Positions 31,480-42,987 of a stretch of DNA of 64,000 bases are shown here, in pieces. A model generated the notes under the pieces. It saw nothing but the letters and a program-made list of their open reading frames with translations. It was not told the origin of the DNA and ran no database searches. The stretch is from Paraspadella gotoi (lineage: Eukaryota > Chaetognatha): assembly GCA_051294375.1 (NCBI GenBank), contig CM119263.1:17508628-17572627 (forward strand). The letters run 5' to 3'. Made by a program: the position numbers and the translations under genes. The stretch's first letter is position 1; every line of letters starts with the position of its first letter.

Positions 31480-32290
31480 ACCATTTGACAGTCGGCATGT
31501 TTCGTTGTCATGTATGTTTGGCTTTAAAGAAATCCTTTCTCCTCCACCCCTTTGCCCATACTCGATATAAAGGTTGAAAAACCCAATGATTTAAGTTAAT
31601 TTTATTTAATCGCTCTTTCTCTCTCCTTTCCTTTTTTTTCGCTTTCCTTTACGCGCTGCTTTCCTTTTTCATTTTCTTCCCCGCTTCGTTTATATGTAAA
31701 AAAAAATATAAAACTCTGCTTACTCTCGAAAAACGAATCGCCCTCCAATTATTTTCTGTATAAAAAAAAAATCTCGACTCCGGGTTCCTCGGGGTCAGAT
31801 TTTCCAAACAAGGGTCATTGCACAGCCAAAACAGCGAAGAGTGGGGCTCGGCGATGGCCTGGTCTAGCAGGTGAGTGGGCGGGGAAACCGGGCGGTCAGG
31901 TCGTCGGAATTCGGTCGTCGGCCGATGCGTCCGAAGCACCCACCTGCATTATTGAAAGACCGAGAGGAGGGAAGGAGGGAGAAACGGTCGAGAGAGTTTA
32001 ATCCGGACACGATGGCTTTCATTCCAAAACATGGGCGTCGCGGGGGAATTTTGGATGTCGCCTTCATCGTAGTCGTCGTCATTGAGGTCGTTGACGTCGA
32101 CCTGATTGTCGTTCTCATTGTCGTCGTCGTTATCACGATTTTCTGAAAATCGTTATCGCCTGCTTTTTTTTTTCCTCGCGCGAGCACTCGGGAACTTCCG
32201 ACGTTGATGTGCCCAGATTTCCAATACATTGGATTTTTTTTTGTTAAATTTTTTTTTTGTAAAAAAAAAGACGTAAAAAAAGTTACGACA

Positions 32291-32430
32291 ACGTCAAAGA
32301 TCGAGGCAATGAGGCTCCAGTGACGAAGGATACCAGTCGAATTGCCTCAAACAGTGACGCTTCGTGCGGTGACGCCAATGGCGCGCCACGTGACACTTAC
32401 GTCACGCAGCGACGGTGATTGAGAGTGACG
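32291..32430. promoter_or_regulatory. cluster of CRE/ATF-like TGACG motifs with an E-box
   Basis: ACGTCA at 32291, TGACG at 32321, 32355, 32370 and 32426, an 8-base TTACGTCA at 32397-32404 and CACGTG at 32387-32392, all inside 140 bases. Surrounding bases are CpG-rich relative to the intron. Such clustering suggests an intronic enhancer or promoter, but there is no experimental evidence. Confidence 0.35.
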
Positions 32431-33715
32431 CGCGCCAACTTCTCCGAACCGAAGCCTTCACCTCCTCCGTCGAAAAACCCTGGCTCCATTTTTCTGTTTA
32501 CTCTCGCACGAGGTTTTATTTAAAAGAGATGGGGAGGAAAGGAAGGCAGGGGAGAGATCGAAGGACTGCGGAGGAAAGAAATGGAGATTAGGAAAAAAAG
32601 GAAAGAAGGAAAGAAGATGGAGGAAAAGAAAGGATGGAAGGAGGGCGTAAGAAAAAGGAAAAAGGAGCCATGGATTAAACGAAGGGAAAGAGAATGGAAG
32701 CAAAAGGAAGAAGGGAGGAAGGATTGAAGAAAGGAGGAAAGAGAACGAGATTAATATTGACGAAGATGCGAATAAAAGAAAAGAGGATGGAGGAATTGAA
32801 AAAAGAAGGAGGAAAGAAAAAAAATGAAAAAAGGAAATATAGAAGGGCAGAGAATGGAGAAAAAGGAAAATGGCGAGAGGCGGAAGGCAGAAGAAGGAAG
32901 GATAGAAGGATGAAAGAAGGAGGTTGAGGCAGCGAAGGGATGGCGGCGGAGACGTAGCTTTTCTCCAAACCAACATCGAGATTCGAATGTTGTTGTTGTC
33001 CCCGAGGAATCGAGCAAAAAAAAATAATAAAAGTCGAAAATAAAAGGACGATTATGTTTTTTAGGCTTTTTTGGGGTTTCGTGACTTTAGCTTAAGCTTT
33101 TCGCTTATGGCTTTCCTTTTTTGCAATTGGCTTTCGGAAGCAGATGGCTGATTATTAATACGGACGAAGGTTAAATTATTTTCATGATTCCTCTATTTGA
33201 CTGCTCTCAATTTAAATGAAATAAGAAATTAAACTGAAAACAGAAGAGAGATTTTGCATTTTTTTGGGTGAAGACAAAATTTACGATGTTTGAAAACTCA
33301 AAGATTTTTCCGTCGTCGCTGTTTACTATTTTTATGTGTGTATCCGCACGCTCGCGTCTTTTTGTGTGTGCGACATTTCTTCTCCTTTCATCTCTACCTC
33401 CATTTGAGCCTTCAATTTATCTTGTCTTTATCCCTATCTCCCGGGTTACCCTCAATTTCCCTATCTCTATCTCTATCGCTCCATTTCTCTCCGACCCTGT
33501 ATCTTAGATCTCTCGCTCTCCCTCTACCGTTGTTTGACTTCTTAATATCTCTCTCTCCCCTCCTCATCTCTGTCTCCATCTTCCTTTTTTATCTCTCTCT
33601 CCCTCTTCCTCCAAAAAAAAAATCCTATCTTCAGTTCATCTTAATCTTTCTGTCTGCTTGGGCTCCTCCAATACGTCCGTTATTGGACTTTAATTCTCTC
33701 CGGTTTCTTTACTTC

Positions 33716-33717
<2 letters not shown>

Positions 33718-33800
<83 letters not shown>

Positions 33801-33803
33801 CTC
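33718..33803. repeat. (CT)n microsatellite
   Basis: Mostly pure CT with two TT interruptions. The 243-codon frame across it is low complexity. Confidence 0.95.
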
Positions 33804-36311
33804 CTCTCTTTTTTTCTCCTGTCAACGTCTGTCGCAGTGTTTGCCGCTATTTTTCTTTCCAACTTTTTTCCCCTTTTGCCAAAATCTCTGCCGAAATTGT
33901 TTCGACAGTTCTGTCTACGCAGTCGTCGTCTTCGCGGTCGTCGTTGTCATCATCATCCTCAATGTCTACCCAGTCGTTGTCTTCAATGTCATCATCATTG
34001 TCCTCGTCGTCGTCGTCTTAGCCGTCGTCGTTGTCGTCGGCGTCATCGTCTCTGTCGTCGTTATCTGCGCTAAAAAATTCACAAAAATTCTAAAAAAACC
34101 TCATCTCCATTTTGACAAGAGGGGCTTCGGAATCTTATCACCACGCATATAGTTTAGAAAGGGTGTAAGCAGCCTTCCGAATCGTAGCCCAATGCCACGC
34201 CCAACTGTCCAGTTGTCCTCTCGCGCTCTCAGGCCACTTTTTCCTTCTCGTCGCCCTCATCTTCTGACTCGAACTCGGTCGTCCCCTTTTTACTCAGTCA
34301 ACTTTTATCTTCGTCTTTTTCAGCTTCTGACACTTTCTGTTTGTCTTTCAATTTGTGAGCCGATAGTCGCTCGATTTTTCGGCGTTCTCATCGTCCTAGT
34401 CGTCGTCATCGTTGTCGTCGTCGTTGTTACGGTCGTCTTTCCGCCCTCACTTAGCCTTTATAGTTTGTGGCCTACAACCAGTAGTGGCAAACGTCATAAC
34501 TGTTCATCGTTATTGACGCAGTTGACCTCGATGTTTGAAAAGTTGTGTTTCCGATATTCTGTGGTGTCCTTGACGATTAGACAAGATTCATTAAATGGTT
34601 AAATCGATCCAACAAGTGATACTTTAACACTATTAGTAGTTGCCTAACGATGGTTAGATTATTGAATAATTTTTCAGAGAAGAGTCGTCGATGCATTTCC
34701 AAAAAAATGTTAATAACATAGCAACCAGAGTCGTAACAAAAAATAATGAAGAAATTTGTTACATTCTAACTCCTTGCCCAACATTTTCAAATTTTTTTAC
34801 GAAGAGATAGCGATCCTTAGTTTGTTGTCACTATCGTCGTTTTCGTCGTCGTCGTCGTCGTTAAATCGTCGTCGACCGGAAGTTTTTTTTTTCTGTTGTT
34901 TTCCGTCAGATGGAAGTCGAATTCGGGATTTTGTTTTTCCGTCGCTTTTTCATTTTTCGAAAATAAACTTGGAATCTCGAAATGACGTCGGCGACGAAGA
35001 CGAGGATGACGAAGATGATTTGGGTCGAATTGGAAACGGCTCGAAATTCCTTCCTCTCCATTCTCTTTTGTTGCTGGTAAACAAACCTACCATAATTCGT
35101 CCGTTTTTGTCAAAAATTAATTAACTAATTAATTATAAATAATATGTTGATTTTGTTTGCTCCCTGGTTTGTCAATCTTTCTGCCAGTAACCAGAATGAG
35201 AGACCAAAATACTTTAAACGTGCGTCACAATATCTAAATGGTTCTAAACTAAATCTGAACTGTTGCAACCTATTCTGAGTAGGCGAAGCAAAAGCTCAAA
35301 TAAATCAATAAAAAAAATCTTAAAATGAATAAATCCGAGTGCAGCAAAATACGGGCGGGTGCGACCTAATTTCGCCGCGCGTTTAAAAACGTTCCCGCTA
35401 CTAGCGGTTCGTTTAATTTAAAAACTGAAATCGGAGAGCGAATGACATTTTATTTTCTCTTCACTTAATCTATTTAGCCTTCGATGTCGTGTCACCTTAT
35501 TTATCTCATTAGCGAATGATTAAAAAAAAAGTCTCTCTATTAGTTTGATCTGTGAAACTAAAATATTCTACAAAAAATCCCTTCAGTGAAAACAAATAAA
35601 TCTTAAACACGATTTGCACCCCGAAGCATCGAATAATGTTTTGATTCCCCTTGGTGTTGTTGTGTTTACAATTTTTTTTTTTTATTCCTTGCATCGCTTC
35701 CCTTTCTTTCCTCCCTTTTTATCCCCCTCATTACTAACTCCCATTCCTTCCTTTTCTTCTCTTGCATCCTCTCTCTTCCGTCTCATCCCTTCCTTTTTTC
35801 TCCCTTCCTTTCTTTTCTTATTTCCATCCTTTCTCGTTACTTCCTTCTTCTCGTTCTTTGATTCTTCTTATTATATTAACTTATCTTTTTCCTTTTTCTT
35901 TCTTATTCCTTTTCTTCTTTTCTTCTTTCTCTTTTTCCTGCTCCACAACTGCTCTTCTTTTCTTTCCTTCTTCCCTCTCACCCTACCCAAAAAATTATTT
36001 GCACAAAAATTAACATTTGGTCTGTATAATCTTCCAACATTAATTCTCCCTGTATATGTACATATATAATCTTGCTTCCACCTCTCCCATCCGCCTCCCC
36101 CGGATGTCCACGCAATTCTCTTCAAAACCCGGATGTCATTCCCCGTATTTCCGTTTTGCCCTTGCTCGTTTACGCAAATATAACCCCCGCATGCTTTTCT
36201 CGTTATCGCTGTTTACGGGTCTTCACACCCGCAACTCTCAACCTCGACCACCATCGAAAACCACGACCCACCTCTGCCATCATAATCCACCCACCCAATA
36301 AACAAAAATAG

Positions 36312-36644
36312 CAATGAAAACGAAGTGGGAACGCCCACCCCACCGCTCAAACCTGGAGCCGCCACCTCCATGGCTTCTTCGCGCCCGACGGCTAACGGCG
36401 GCCCGCCACCAGTCCATCGCCCCACTCCTTTGAGGCCGCCCCCGCCGCCCCCTCACTACGCCACGGCCTCACCGGGACAGGGGGCACAGCAACCCTTACC
36501 AAGGCAGCAGCAGCACCAGCTAGAGTTCTCGTCGTCGTCGTCGGAAAAACTTGGAAATTCTCTCGTCTCCTCGAGACCAGATTCTGTGGCCGACAGTCTG
36601 CAGAGCGGGAGGAGCGAGGCTCTCCCTGGCAAGAGACAACAGAG
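36312..36644 (+). CDS. unc-13: unc-13 Pro/Gln/Ser-rich exon
   Basis: Exon of 333 bases. The acceptor at AAAATAG|C is chosen because it completes the phase-2 codon left by 30939 and opens the frame SNENEVGTPTPPLKPG. The exon continues with Pro-rich PTPLRPPPPPPHYATASPG, a Gln-rich segment (QQPLPRQQQHQLEF), a Ser run and SLVSSRPDSVADSLQSGRSE before the donor CAGAG|GTAGAG in phase 2. Poly-Pro could bind SH3 or WW domains; this is only inference. A GAGGCC-type degenerate tandem repeat begins right after the donor and repeats the donor sequence 66 bases downstream. Confidence 0.65.
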
Positions 36645-36790
36645 GTAGAGAGGCCCTAAGGTTTAGAGGCCAAGAGGCAATTGAGGTTTGCAGGCCAAAA
36701 GAGATCAGAGGTAGAGAGGTTTAGAGGCCAAAAGAAAATGGAGACAGAGATGCTTAGAGGCAAAATATATAGAGACCAGGAGTTCTTTAA
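36645..36790 (+). repeat. degenerate GAGGCC tandem repeat next to a splice donor
   Basis: Repeats of GGTTTAGAGGCCAAAAG and variants start at the donor of the 36312-36644 exon. CAGAGGTAGAGAGG, the exact donor context, recurs at 36706-36719, 66 bases downstream. Confidence 0.6.
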
Positions 36791-37668
36791 AAGACAGCGA
36801 AGAATAGAGGCCAGTAAATCTAAAATAGTATTCCCCTTCAAGAGACTAAAGGGAGAGGAAATTTTAAAGTTCATCAAGATGTTGCGAGAGTTAAGCAGAT
36901 TTTACTGGCAAAGGTTAAATGCTGATACGTAGAAAGCAAGCGAAAACAGGCCAATACAGAAAATAGGCAATGGGACCTTGACGATTTTCTAAGAAAGGAA
37001 AAGAGTAAAAATAGATTTTGAAACGAAAACACAACAATCGGGCTGCATCACGCACATAATATAATTGTTAAAACGAACCATCCGTTTGTATAATTTATAT
37101 ATGTTAACGCTACGCTTTTTTATATTTTGAACTTTAAAAAATGACAATGCACTATTTCTATAAAATCTTGCAATATGTTCATTGTTCAGCATTTGTAACA
37201 AAAAAACAATCACGGCCGACCAATGATAACCTTAAAATTAACTGAACCAAAAATTAACTCCGAATTCCCTAAATATATTCGCAACATTTATTGCATGAAA
37301 TTGCCTAATGCATAATGCATATGAATTTTATTTTTAGCTTTAAAAACAGTTACGTATAAAAGCCAAAACGAAAGAAACATTTACTTTTCGTACACGTTCA
37401 CGATATTTATTTTTTTCCTACGAATTGATTTTAAACAAAACTTTTTTTTTCGTCTCTTCACTCGACGATAAATGAATTTAATCTTCAAATAAAATCGTCT
37501 TTTTCTTTTTTAAAAAAAACAATTTTTTGTTAACTGATTTTTCGTTGTTTTCCCCCTCTTTCCAATTTCCGTACCACATTCTCTTCTCACCCCATCCCCT
37601 CCCCCAAATCCTCTTTTATCTTCATCCACCACCCCCCCCCTCCGGTCCTCTCATCTCCCCCCCCTCAG
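36791..37668 (+). other. unc-13 intron, AT-rich, nothing recognised
   Basis: AT-rich with T runs before the C-rich acceptor at 37,600-37,668. No exon or repeat stands out. Confidence 0.5.
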
Positions 37669-37762
37669 CTCGCCTCCCTTCCATTCGCCAATGGGAAGCA
37701 GACTGTCGTCGACCAATGTAAGTCGCCAAAGCACGCAGGAGTACCAGAGCGATTATTCACAG
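37669..37762 (+). CDS. unc-13: unc-13 Ser/Gln-rich short exon
   Basis: A 94-base exon with a strong C-rich acceptor (CCCCCCCCTCAG|C) and donor CACAG|GTTAGA. It completes the phase-2 codon from the previous exon and ends in phase 0. The 32-residue product reads SSPPFHSPMGSRLSSTNVSR followed by QSTQEYQSDYSQ. It is rich in Ser and Thr and has no visible domain. An internal GTAAGT at ACCAATGTAAGT is a possible cryptic donor inside the exon. It joins in frame to 37980. Confidence 0.65.
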
Positions 37763-37979
37763 GTTAGATTTATTGATAATTTAATCTTCTCGATTTTATA
37801 ACATTTTAAAAAAAAAGGTTTATATATATATTCATTTTCTCTCCTGGTTGTTTGACTTTTGACGGGTTCGCTCGCTCCTTCTAATATTTAGTTTTGTTTT
37901 TTTGTTTTTTGTTTTTTAATATCCGCTTCCATTGTTTTCAACGCCTCCCCCGCCCCCCGATCGGCCACGCCCGCCGCAG

Positions 37980-38358
37980 GACACTGCGCGCGACGCCAAC
38001 GAGGCCGCCGACTACGGTTCGTCCGTCGGCGCGATGGACGAGGACGAGATCACCATCAACGGCAACTCTCCCCATCATCAACCCCATCCCCATCATCACA
38101 CCCGCGGCGGAAGCAACGCCACTCCCGTTCCCCCGCCCTCTCCGCCCGAGGGCACCATCACCCCTACCCCTTCCATAGCCACCTCGGCGGGCGGCATGGT
38201 TCCGCCCGTGCCGCCCGGAGCCGCCCAGCCGGGCAACCACCTTCATCGGGGCGATCCCCACCACCGCGATCTTCATCACCACCACCACCACCCCGGGGGC
38301 GGAGGTGGCGGAGGGGGCGGCACCCCGATGTCGCGGCCCACGAGCAGCATGGCAGGGG
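37980..38358 (+). CDS. unc-13: unc-13 acidic then His/Pro/Gly-rich exon
   Basis: Exon of 379 bases, acceptor CGCCGCAG, phase 0 in. It opens DTARDANEAADYGSSVGAMD and EDEITINGNSPHHQPHPHHH, then Pro/Thr/Ser-rich text, a six-His run and an eight-Gly run, and ends MSRPTSSMAGG before GGGG|GTAAGG. Third positions are strongly GC-biased, unlike the AT-rich introns. The donor leaves phase 1, while the calmodulin-binding exon reads in phase 0, so the join fails by one base. The G5 run at the donor is the likely place of a consensus error: one G fewer would make the phases agree. The ORF could also read through to a stop at 38454. Confidence 0.65.
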
Positions 38359-38781
38359 GTAAGGGGTTTTTTGGGAAGAGAATGTTGGGTCGGCCGAATG
38401 GTAAACATTCAAAGAGTATGGATTGGGGCAAATATAATATAAGTAATAATACTTAAATACTTCAGTAAATAGCTAATGAAAACAAGAGGCTTGAAGGCTT
38501 GAAGGGGTTTACGCTAATTCGTTCCTATAAATCTACAAAGCTTGAAAAAAAAATTAAAAAACGAGTGTTCAACGACCGATCGAGTTTACAATCCTGAAAC
38601 TACTAATTAGAACGTACAAACGATGTAACGAAGGAAAAAAAAATCAAAAAAGATGAAGAGAAAGAGAAAAGTAGATGACGTCATTACAATCATCGTCAAG
38701 GAAAAAAGAAAACTCGTTGATTCGAGGCCAAAACTTACCCCCTGACCGCCCCCCTTCCATCTCTCTCCCTTCCCCCCGCAG

Positions 38782-38946
38782 GTCCCCTTCCGGTCGGCGC
38801 ACCCCTCGCTCCGGATCCGCCTCTCCACCAATCACGACCCCCACCATTCCCAACACCCTCCCAAAGGCAAAACCCCCGAGGGGCTGACGAGAGCCAAAGC
38901 CCGATGGCTCTCCGCTTATCATAAAGTCGTCCTGCAGCTCAGGGAG
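38782..38946 (+). CDS. unc-13: unc-13 calmodulin-binding helix exon
   Basis: Exon of 165 bases, acceptor CCCCCCGCAG and donor AGGGAG|GTAAGT. Its 3' half encodes RAKARWLSAYHKVVLQLRE, an amphipathic basic helix with a Trp anchor in the position of the Ca2+/calmodulin-binding motif that lies upstream of the C1 domain in Munc13 proteins. The 5' half is read in this frame as a His/Pro-rich string. An alternative frame gives a more natural Ser/Pro-rich text (SPSGRRTPRSGSASPPITT) that hits a stop exactly at the GGGG run before CTGACG. One extra G there would fuse that frame to the helix. A homopolymer deletion is therefore suspected. Confidence 0.75.
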
Positions 38947-39263
38947 GTAAGTCGCCATTCGGGGTTAGTCGGGGCCGAGGCGGAGCTGGGAATTAAGGGG
39001 AGGAGAGGCGAGGGTAAGGCACGTTTGGAGAGAAAAAAAAAAGAGGATTATTTCCGAGTTCAAATACGATATTTCTAAACACACTTTTCGAACAGTTGCG
39101 CAGTTCGTTTATCTGCCTTTGATTTAAATGATTTTTTTTTTTCGTGAAAGAGACAATTACTCTCGTCAGGTGGCAGTCGAGAACCCTGCCACTAAGCTTG
39201 AAACAAAGAACTAATCCCGGGGATTTTTTGGCGTTTATACTTTTCTCATGGGAAATCAACTGC

Positions 39264-39311
<48 letters not shown>

Positions 39312-40547
39312 CCCTCTCACTGACTCGCTTGCACCCACCCTCCCATATTGAAATGGATAATGATGATAAATAGGGAAGGGAAAGAGAACTTTTTTCCTCA
39401 ACTTCAAAAATAGCCCCCAAAAAAAGTTTAAATAATCCGTAATCCATAGTCCATAATTGATTCTTTGAATGTGGTCTATCACCAATAGCTTAGGCTGAAT
39501 TTCTTTATATATACAAACTAATGAAACTTTGAGTTTCATAATGTTCTGTAAATAGGTTCCTTCAAATGACGTGTTTGCTCGCCCTCGCTCGTCCAGGGCT
39601 GACGTCAGAACACGACGACGAAGACGACGATGACGGGGACGACTGTTAAGACGAGAACGACGACGACTATGGTCACGATTATCATGACCACACTAACTAT
39701 CCGACGTCAGTGGACTTGCTCATCATAATGATATCATAATGAACAGATAGCATTTTGTAATTAACATTAATCATTGTTTATAATAATCGTTCGCCTAAAA
39801 GCGTAAAAATAGCATGCAACCACTATCACCAAGCAAGGTTATAATTACTGTCGGTTAGAATATCTTTACAATAACCATGTATTACTTTTAAATTTAATAA
39901 AGTAAAAGCGCTGCTATAACATCGACTGGTGGTTTCCAATAAAAAGGGCAAAACACGAAACTAGGCGAGCGGCCAATCGTCCCATCGGTGGCGAATTCGT
40001 TTGGCTAAGAACCGAATGGAATCGATATTTGTGGAGATGACGTTTTTGGCGCCGAGACGACGCTCGTTCGACATCGTCATCGTCGTTTGTCGTTGTTTAA
40101 TATGTTCGGGTCGTCGTTACATCTTTTGGGTCTGTCTCTATTCTCTTTTATGGCGCTTAACTCACTACGGTAGGCATTGTTTTTTTGTTTTTTTTGGTGT
40201 TTTTTTTTCTGTGTTTTATATCTTAACGACCACGAAAAGAAATAAAAGGGACAAACGACCTTTTGTTAATTTGATTAATTAGACTCGTCGTACGTAGTGG
40301 CCGTCACTGAGACAGTTAGGTTGGATTTAGACGAAACCGTTTTGCTTGGTTAAAAGCTTTTTTAATACTATTTCCTTTTTATTGTTAACGCATTGATACA
40401 GTTTACGAAATAAAAATACTTCTGAGAAAGAAAAAAAATCAAAAGTTTGGGTGAGTAATTAATTTAATTTTTTACAGCAGAAGAAAATAAAATAAAATAA
40501 AATAAAAAAACAAAATTATTCGACAGTTGCAGCACAATCATTGTTCG
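38947..40547 (+). other. start of the long unc-13 intron and upstream region of the + XKR gene
   Basis: Holds (CT)n at 39267-39306, a GAC triplet patch at 39614-39665 and AT-rich DNA. A 93-codon frame at 40001 has one hydrophobic stretch but starts without an ATG and has no homology. The XKR promoter should lie here; no TATA box was assigned. Confidence 0.4.
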
Positions 40548-42234
40548 ATGGATCATCTCGACCAAACTTCTACGATGCCTGAAAATCAGACATTTCCCGA
40601 CCCTCCGGACAAAACCAAATCGGATTCAGGAGACGAGAGTCCCCTCGAACCTCAGCAACAATCACGTCTCGTCAATTCCAATGCAGAACCTGTGGTCCAA
40701 TCAACATCCGATCCTATCGACGAATCAGATTCAAACCTTTCACCAAAGAGCTCACTTACTGCGTTGTTTCGTGGCGTCCTCTCCTTTTTCCAGCGCGAAG
40801 ACGTCACAAAATGGAGCATCACCATAACGACGCTTCTCGGATGCTGCGCCTACGTTTTTGACGTTGTGACCGACGCCATGTTGACGGCCTAGTAAGTTCT
40901 TGGCGTCATGATTGCAAAGCCGGGACGAAAGACACGTTCGTCGCTGTTATATCTCCGAATTTTAAAGTCGGGCCAAGGCAAGGGATAGTTCTCATTCGAA
41001 GAAGCTGACATTGGTTTTTTTTTTGGTTTGTTTAGAGACAAAACGTTCACGTTCCTTTCTGTTGTAAACAGCATTTACCGCTATTCGGTCAAACTCTTGG
41101 CCTTCATTATGATGGGCTTCATTATTCTTCCTCCCGTGGGATTCGTCGTTCTAACAATCTTTCGATGCTGTAGAGGTCGAGCGACTCGGAGAGAGTCTGC
41201 GCTGCTGGCCATCGTTTCGCTGCTGGGATTGACGCCCTTGTATTTTAAGGTTCTATAAGAATAAAATGGTTTCTACTACTCAAAAACAGATAAGATTATT
41301 TTGTTATATTCTTTGCCAAACTCCATCCGGACAATAGGCGGTAGGATTGAAAAAGCTCTGGAAAGGAGAGGGCGTCACCAGCGTGGAATCCGCCTTCAAA
41401 CTCTCCTCCGCCTACAGATTCTTCGAAGCTTTCTTCGAGTCTTTCCCTCAGCTCTGGCTGCAGATCTTCCTGTTTACTCTTAACGGCGAGTTCATTCCCT
41501 TGCAGGTTGTTGTCCCCAAAAGACAACATGATACCCGCGAAAAGGATCTCACTTCTCCTCCCCCCCTCCTCCTCCTAGCTGCTCTCTATCTTGGGTTCAT
41601 TGTTGAGTGTCTCCCTCGGCCTGGTGGACGGATTCTTGTCCCTCCTCGGCCTGGAGCCGCCTTTCCCGCGACCGCTTCTCGCAGTCTGGTCGATGCTACA
41701 GACGACGGCCATTCTGCCGCCCATCATCCTCTTCTCCTCCTCCAGCTCCACCTTCGCCTTCTTCTTCCTTACCTTTTACCTCGCGATTCACTTGGGGGTG
41801 TCGACGACCGCGTTGACGGCTAAGTTCGCCTCCAAGACGCGGGCTCGCCGGGTCGTCTTTGGTGGAATTCTAGTTCTTCTGCAGGTGGTCACCATCGCCG
41901 TCGTTGACGTTAGTCAGTAAAAATCATCGCTCCCAAACCTTCGCCGCCCCCCCCCTCTTTTAACATCCTTAGGTTGCGTTTCTCATCGTGTGCAACTTGT
42001 TGTCGGCCAGGTGGTTCGTTTCCATCGCCTCCGATTTAGGAGGTGTCAACGAAGCGTTGGTACCGTCCTTCGCTTGGCCGGATCCTCCAAGTAGCTTGAA
42101 GGGCTGGATGATTAATCACTATCGCAAGTAAGATGAGATGAATTATAATGAAGAGCATCAATGATGACTATTACAATTTTAACTTTCTATTCTTTTATTT
42201 TCTTTTCTTTTCTTTTCTTCTTTCGTTCTTTCGT

Positions 42235-42310
<76 letters not shown>

Positions 42311-42631
42311 TCCAGCCCCGGATGTCGGTCTAGCATCCCCGTCTGTGTCGACGATCACGCCGACGTCTTCTTCCTCTTCTTCTTCGTCTTGAGTCTCGTC
42401 GCGTTCGTCTACGCCGTCGCCGTCATCGTCTTCAGATTCGCCGTCAAGAAAGAGACCGGATGTGACGATAGCGTTGAACGCGGCGACGAGGAGAGAAAGG
42501 AAGTGACGCCGAGGCTCAATTCAAAAGATCTCGTCGCGGAGGACGTAGATGTCGCTGGCGATAGAGAATCGATTGAAAGACAAAATGAAGGGAAGACAAA
42601 AGACGTCACCGGTCGAGTCGGGTCAGCCTGA
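40548..42631 (+). CDS. XK-related (XKR) multipass membrane protein, six exons
   Basis: Exons 40548-40891, 41036-41235 (approximate end), 41338-41505, 41579-41884, 41973-42127, 42316-42631. A Ser/Pro/Asp-rich N-tail is followed by a first membrane helix with DVVTDAMLTAY (the D-x-x-TD signature of XKR helix 1), further hydrophobic helices, and EAFFESFPQLWLQIFLFTL, the family's ES-P-L-LQ-L helix. XKR proteins are plasma-membrane phospholipid scramblases or related channels-like proteins (family knowledge). Phases agree at exons 2/3 (0), 3/4 (0), 4/5 (0) and 5/6 (2). Exon 1/2 is odd: TA|A gives an in-frame stop. The C-tail is frameshifted: after the first stop, two other frames continue an acidic Ser-rich tail to 42843. 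The gene lies nested in an unc-13 intron on the same strand. An AATAAA is at 42988. Confidence 0.75.
42208..42312 (+). repeat. (TTTC)n repeat forming the polypyrimidine tract of an XKR exon
   Basis: About 100 bases of CTTT units run straight into TTTCCAG, the acceptor of the last XKR exon at 42316. The repeat itself supplies the pyrimidine tract. Confidence 0.95.
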
Positions 42632-42846
42632 CGATTATTATGACAAAGATGAAAATAAGGAAGGAGAGAAAACTAAAAAAAAAAAAGAGCATCGATTAAC
42701 GACGAAGAAAGAGACGAATCGGACGATAGCGAAGACTCGATCCTTTCTGGCCCAAAGGAGTCGACGACGTCGACCGAAAAGGAATCAGCGTCGGGAGGCA
42801 ATTACAACGAAACTTCAGAGTCGTCGCGACATTTTAATTACTGACT
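42632..42846 (+). pseudogene. frameshifted C-terminal tail of the + strand XKR gene
   Basis: Beyond the TGA at 42629-42631 coding-like text persists in other frames: PVESGQPDDYYDKDENKEGE runs up to an A12 tract, and after it RASINDEERDESDDSEDS followed by SGPKESTTSTEKESASGG and NETSESSRHFNY ends at TGA near 42845. The composition (Asp, Glu, Ser) matches a cytoplasmic tail. The shifts fit one extra base before 42600 and one missing A in the A12 run, like the other suspected consensus errors in this window. If the shifts are genuine, the protein simply ends at 42631. Confidence 0.5.
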
Positions 42847-42987
42847 ATAGATCAAAATGCTCTAATCAAAATCTATCGGAAAGAGCGGAGAGCGGCGGCA
42901 ACAAGAGCTGACTTTTTTTTTTCATTCTTATTATAGTTTCTAATGTGATTCTTACTTTAAACCGCTTTGAGTACACTTCTTTTTACA

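Larger units (their letters stand above)
30940..36311 (+). other. large unc-13 intron, no confident exon
   Basis: Contains (CT)n at 31440-31474 and 33718-33803, a cluster of CRE-like motifs (32291-32430), a purine-rich stretch (32525-32935), GTC/TCG-rich patches (33915-34070, 34385-34440, 34830-34880) and pyrimidine-rich DNA (35690-35990). Frames such as 34975-35080, which reads NLESRNDVGDEDEDDEDD before a GTAAAC, could be an optional exon, but no matching acceptor is evident. Confidence 0.5.

Noticed and set aside
33290-34021. 243-codon + strand frame
   Set aside because: Low-complexity Leu/Ser from (CT)n and (TCG)n; no homology.
40001-40282. 93-codon frame with a hydrophobic stretch upstream of the XKR gene
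   Set aside because: It begins without ATG, lacks homology and has AT/T-run composition like the surrounding intron.
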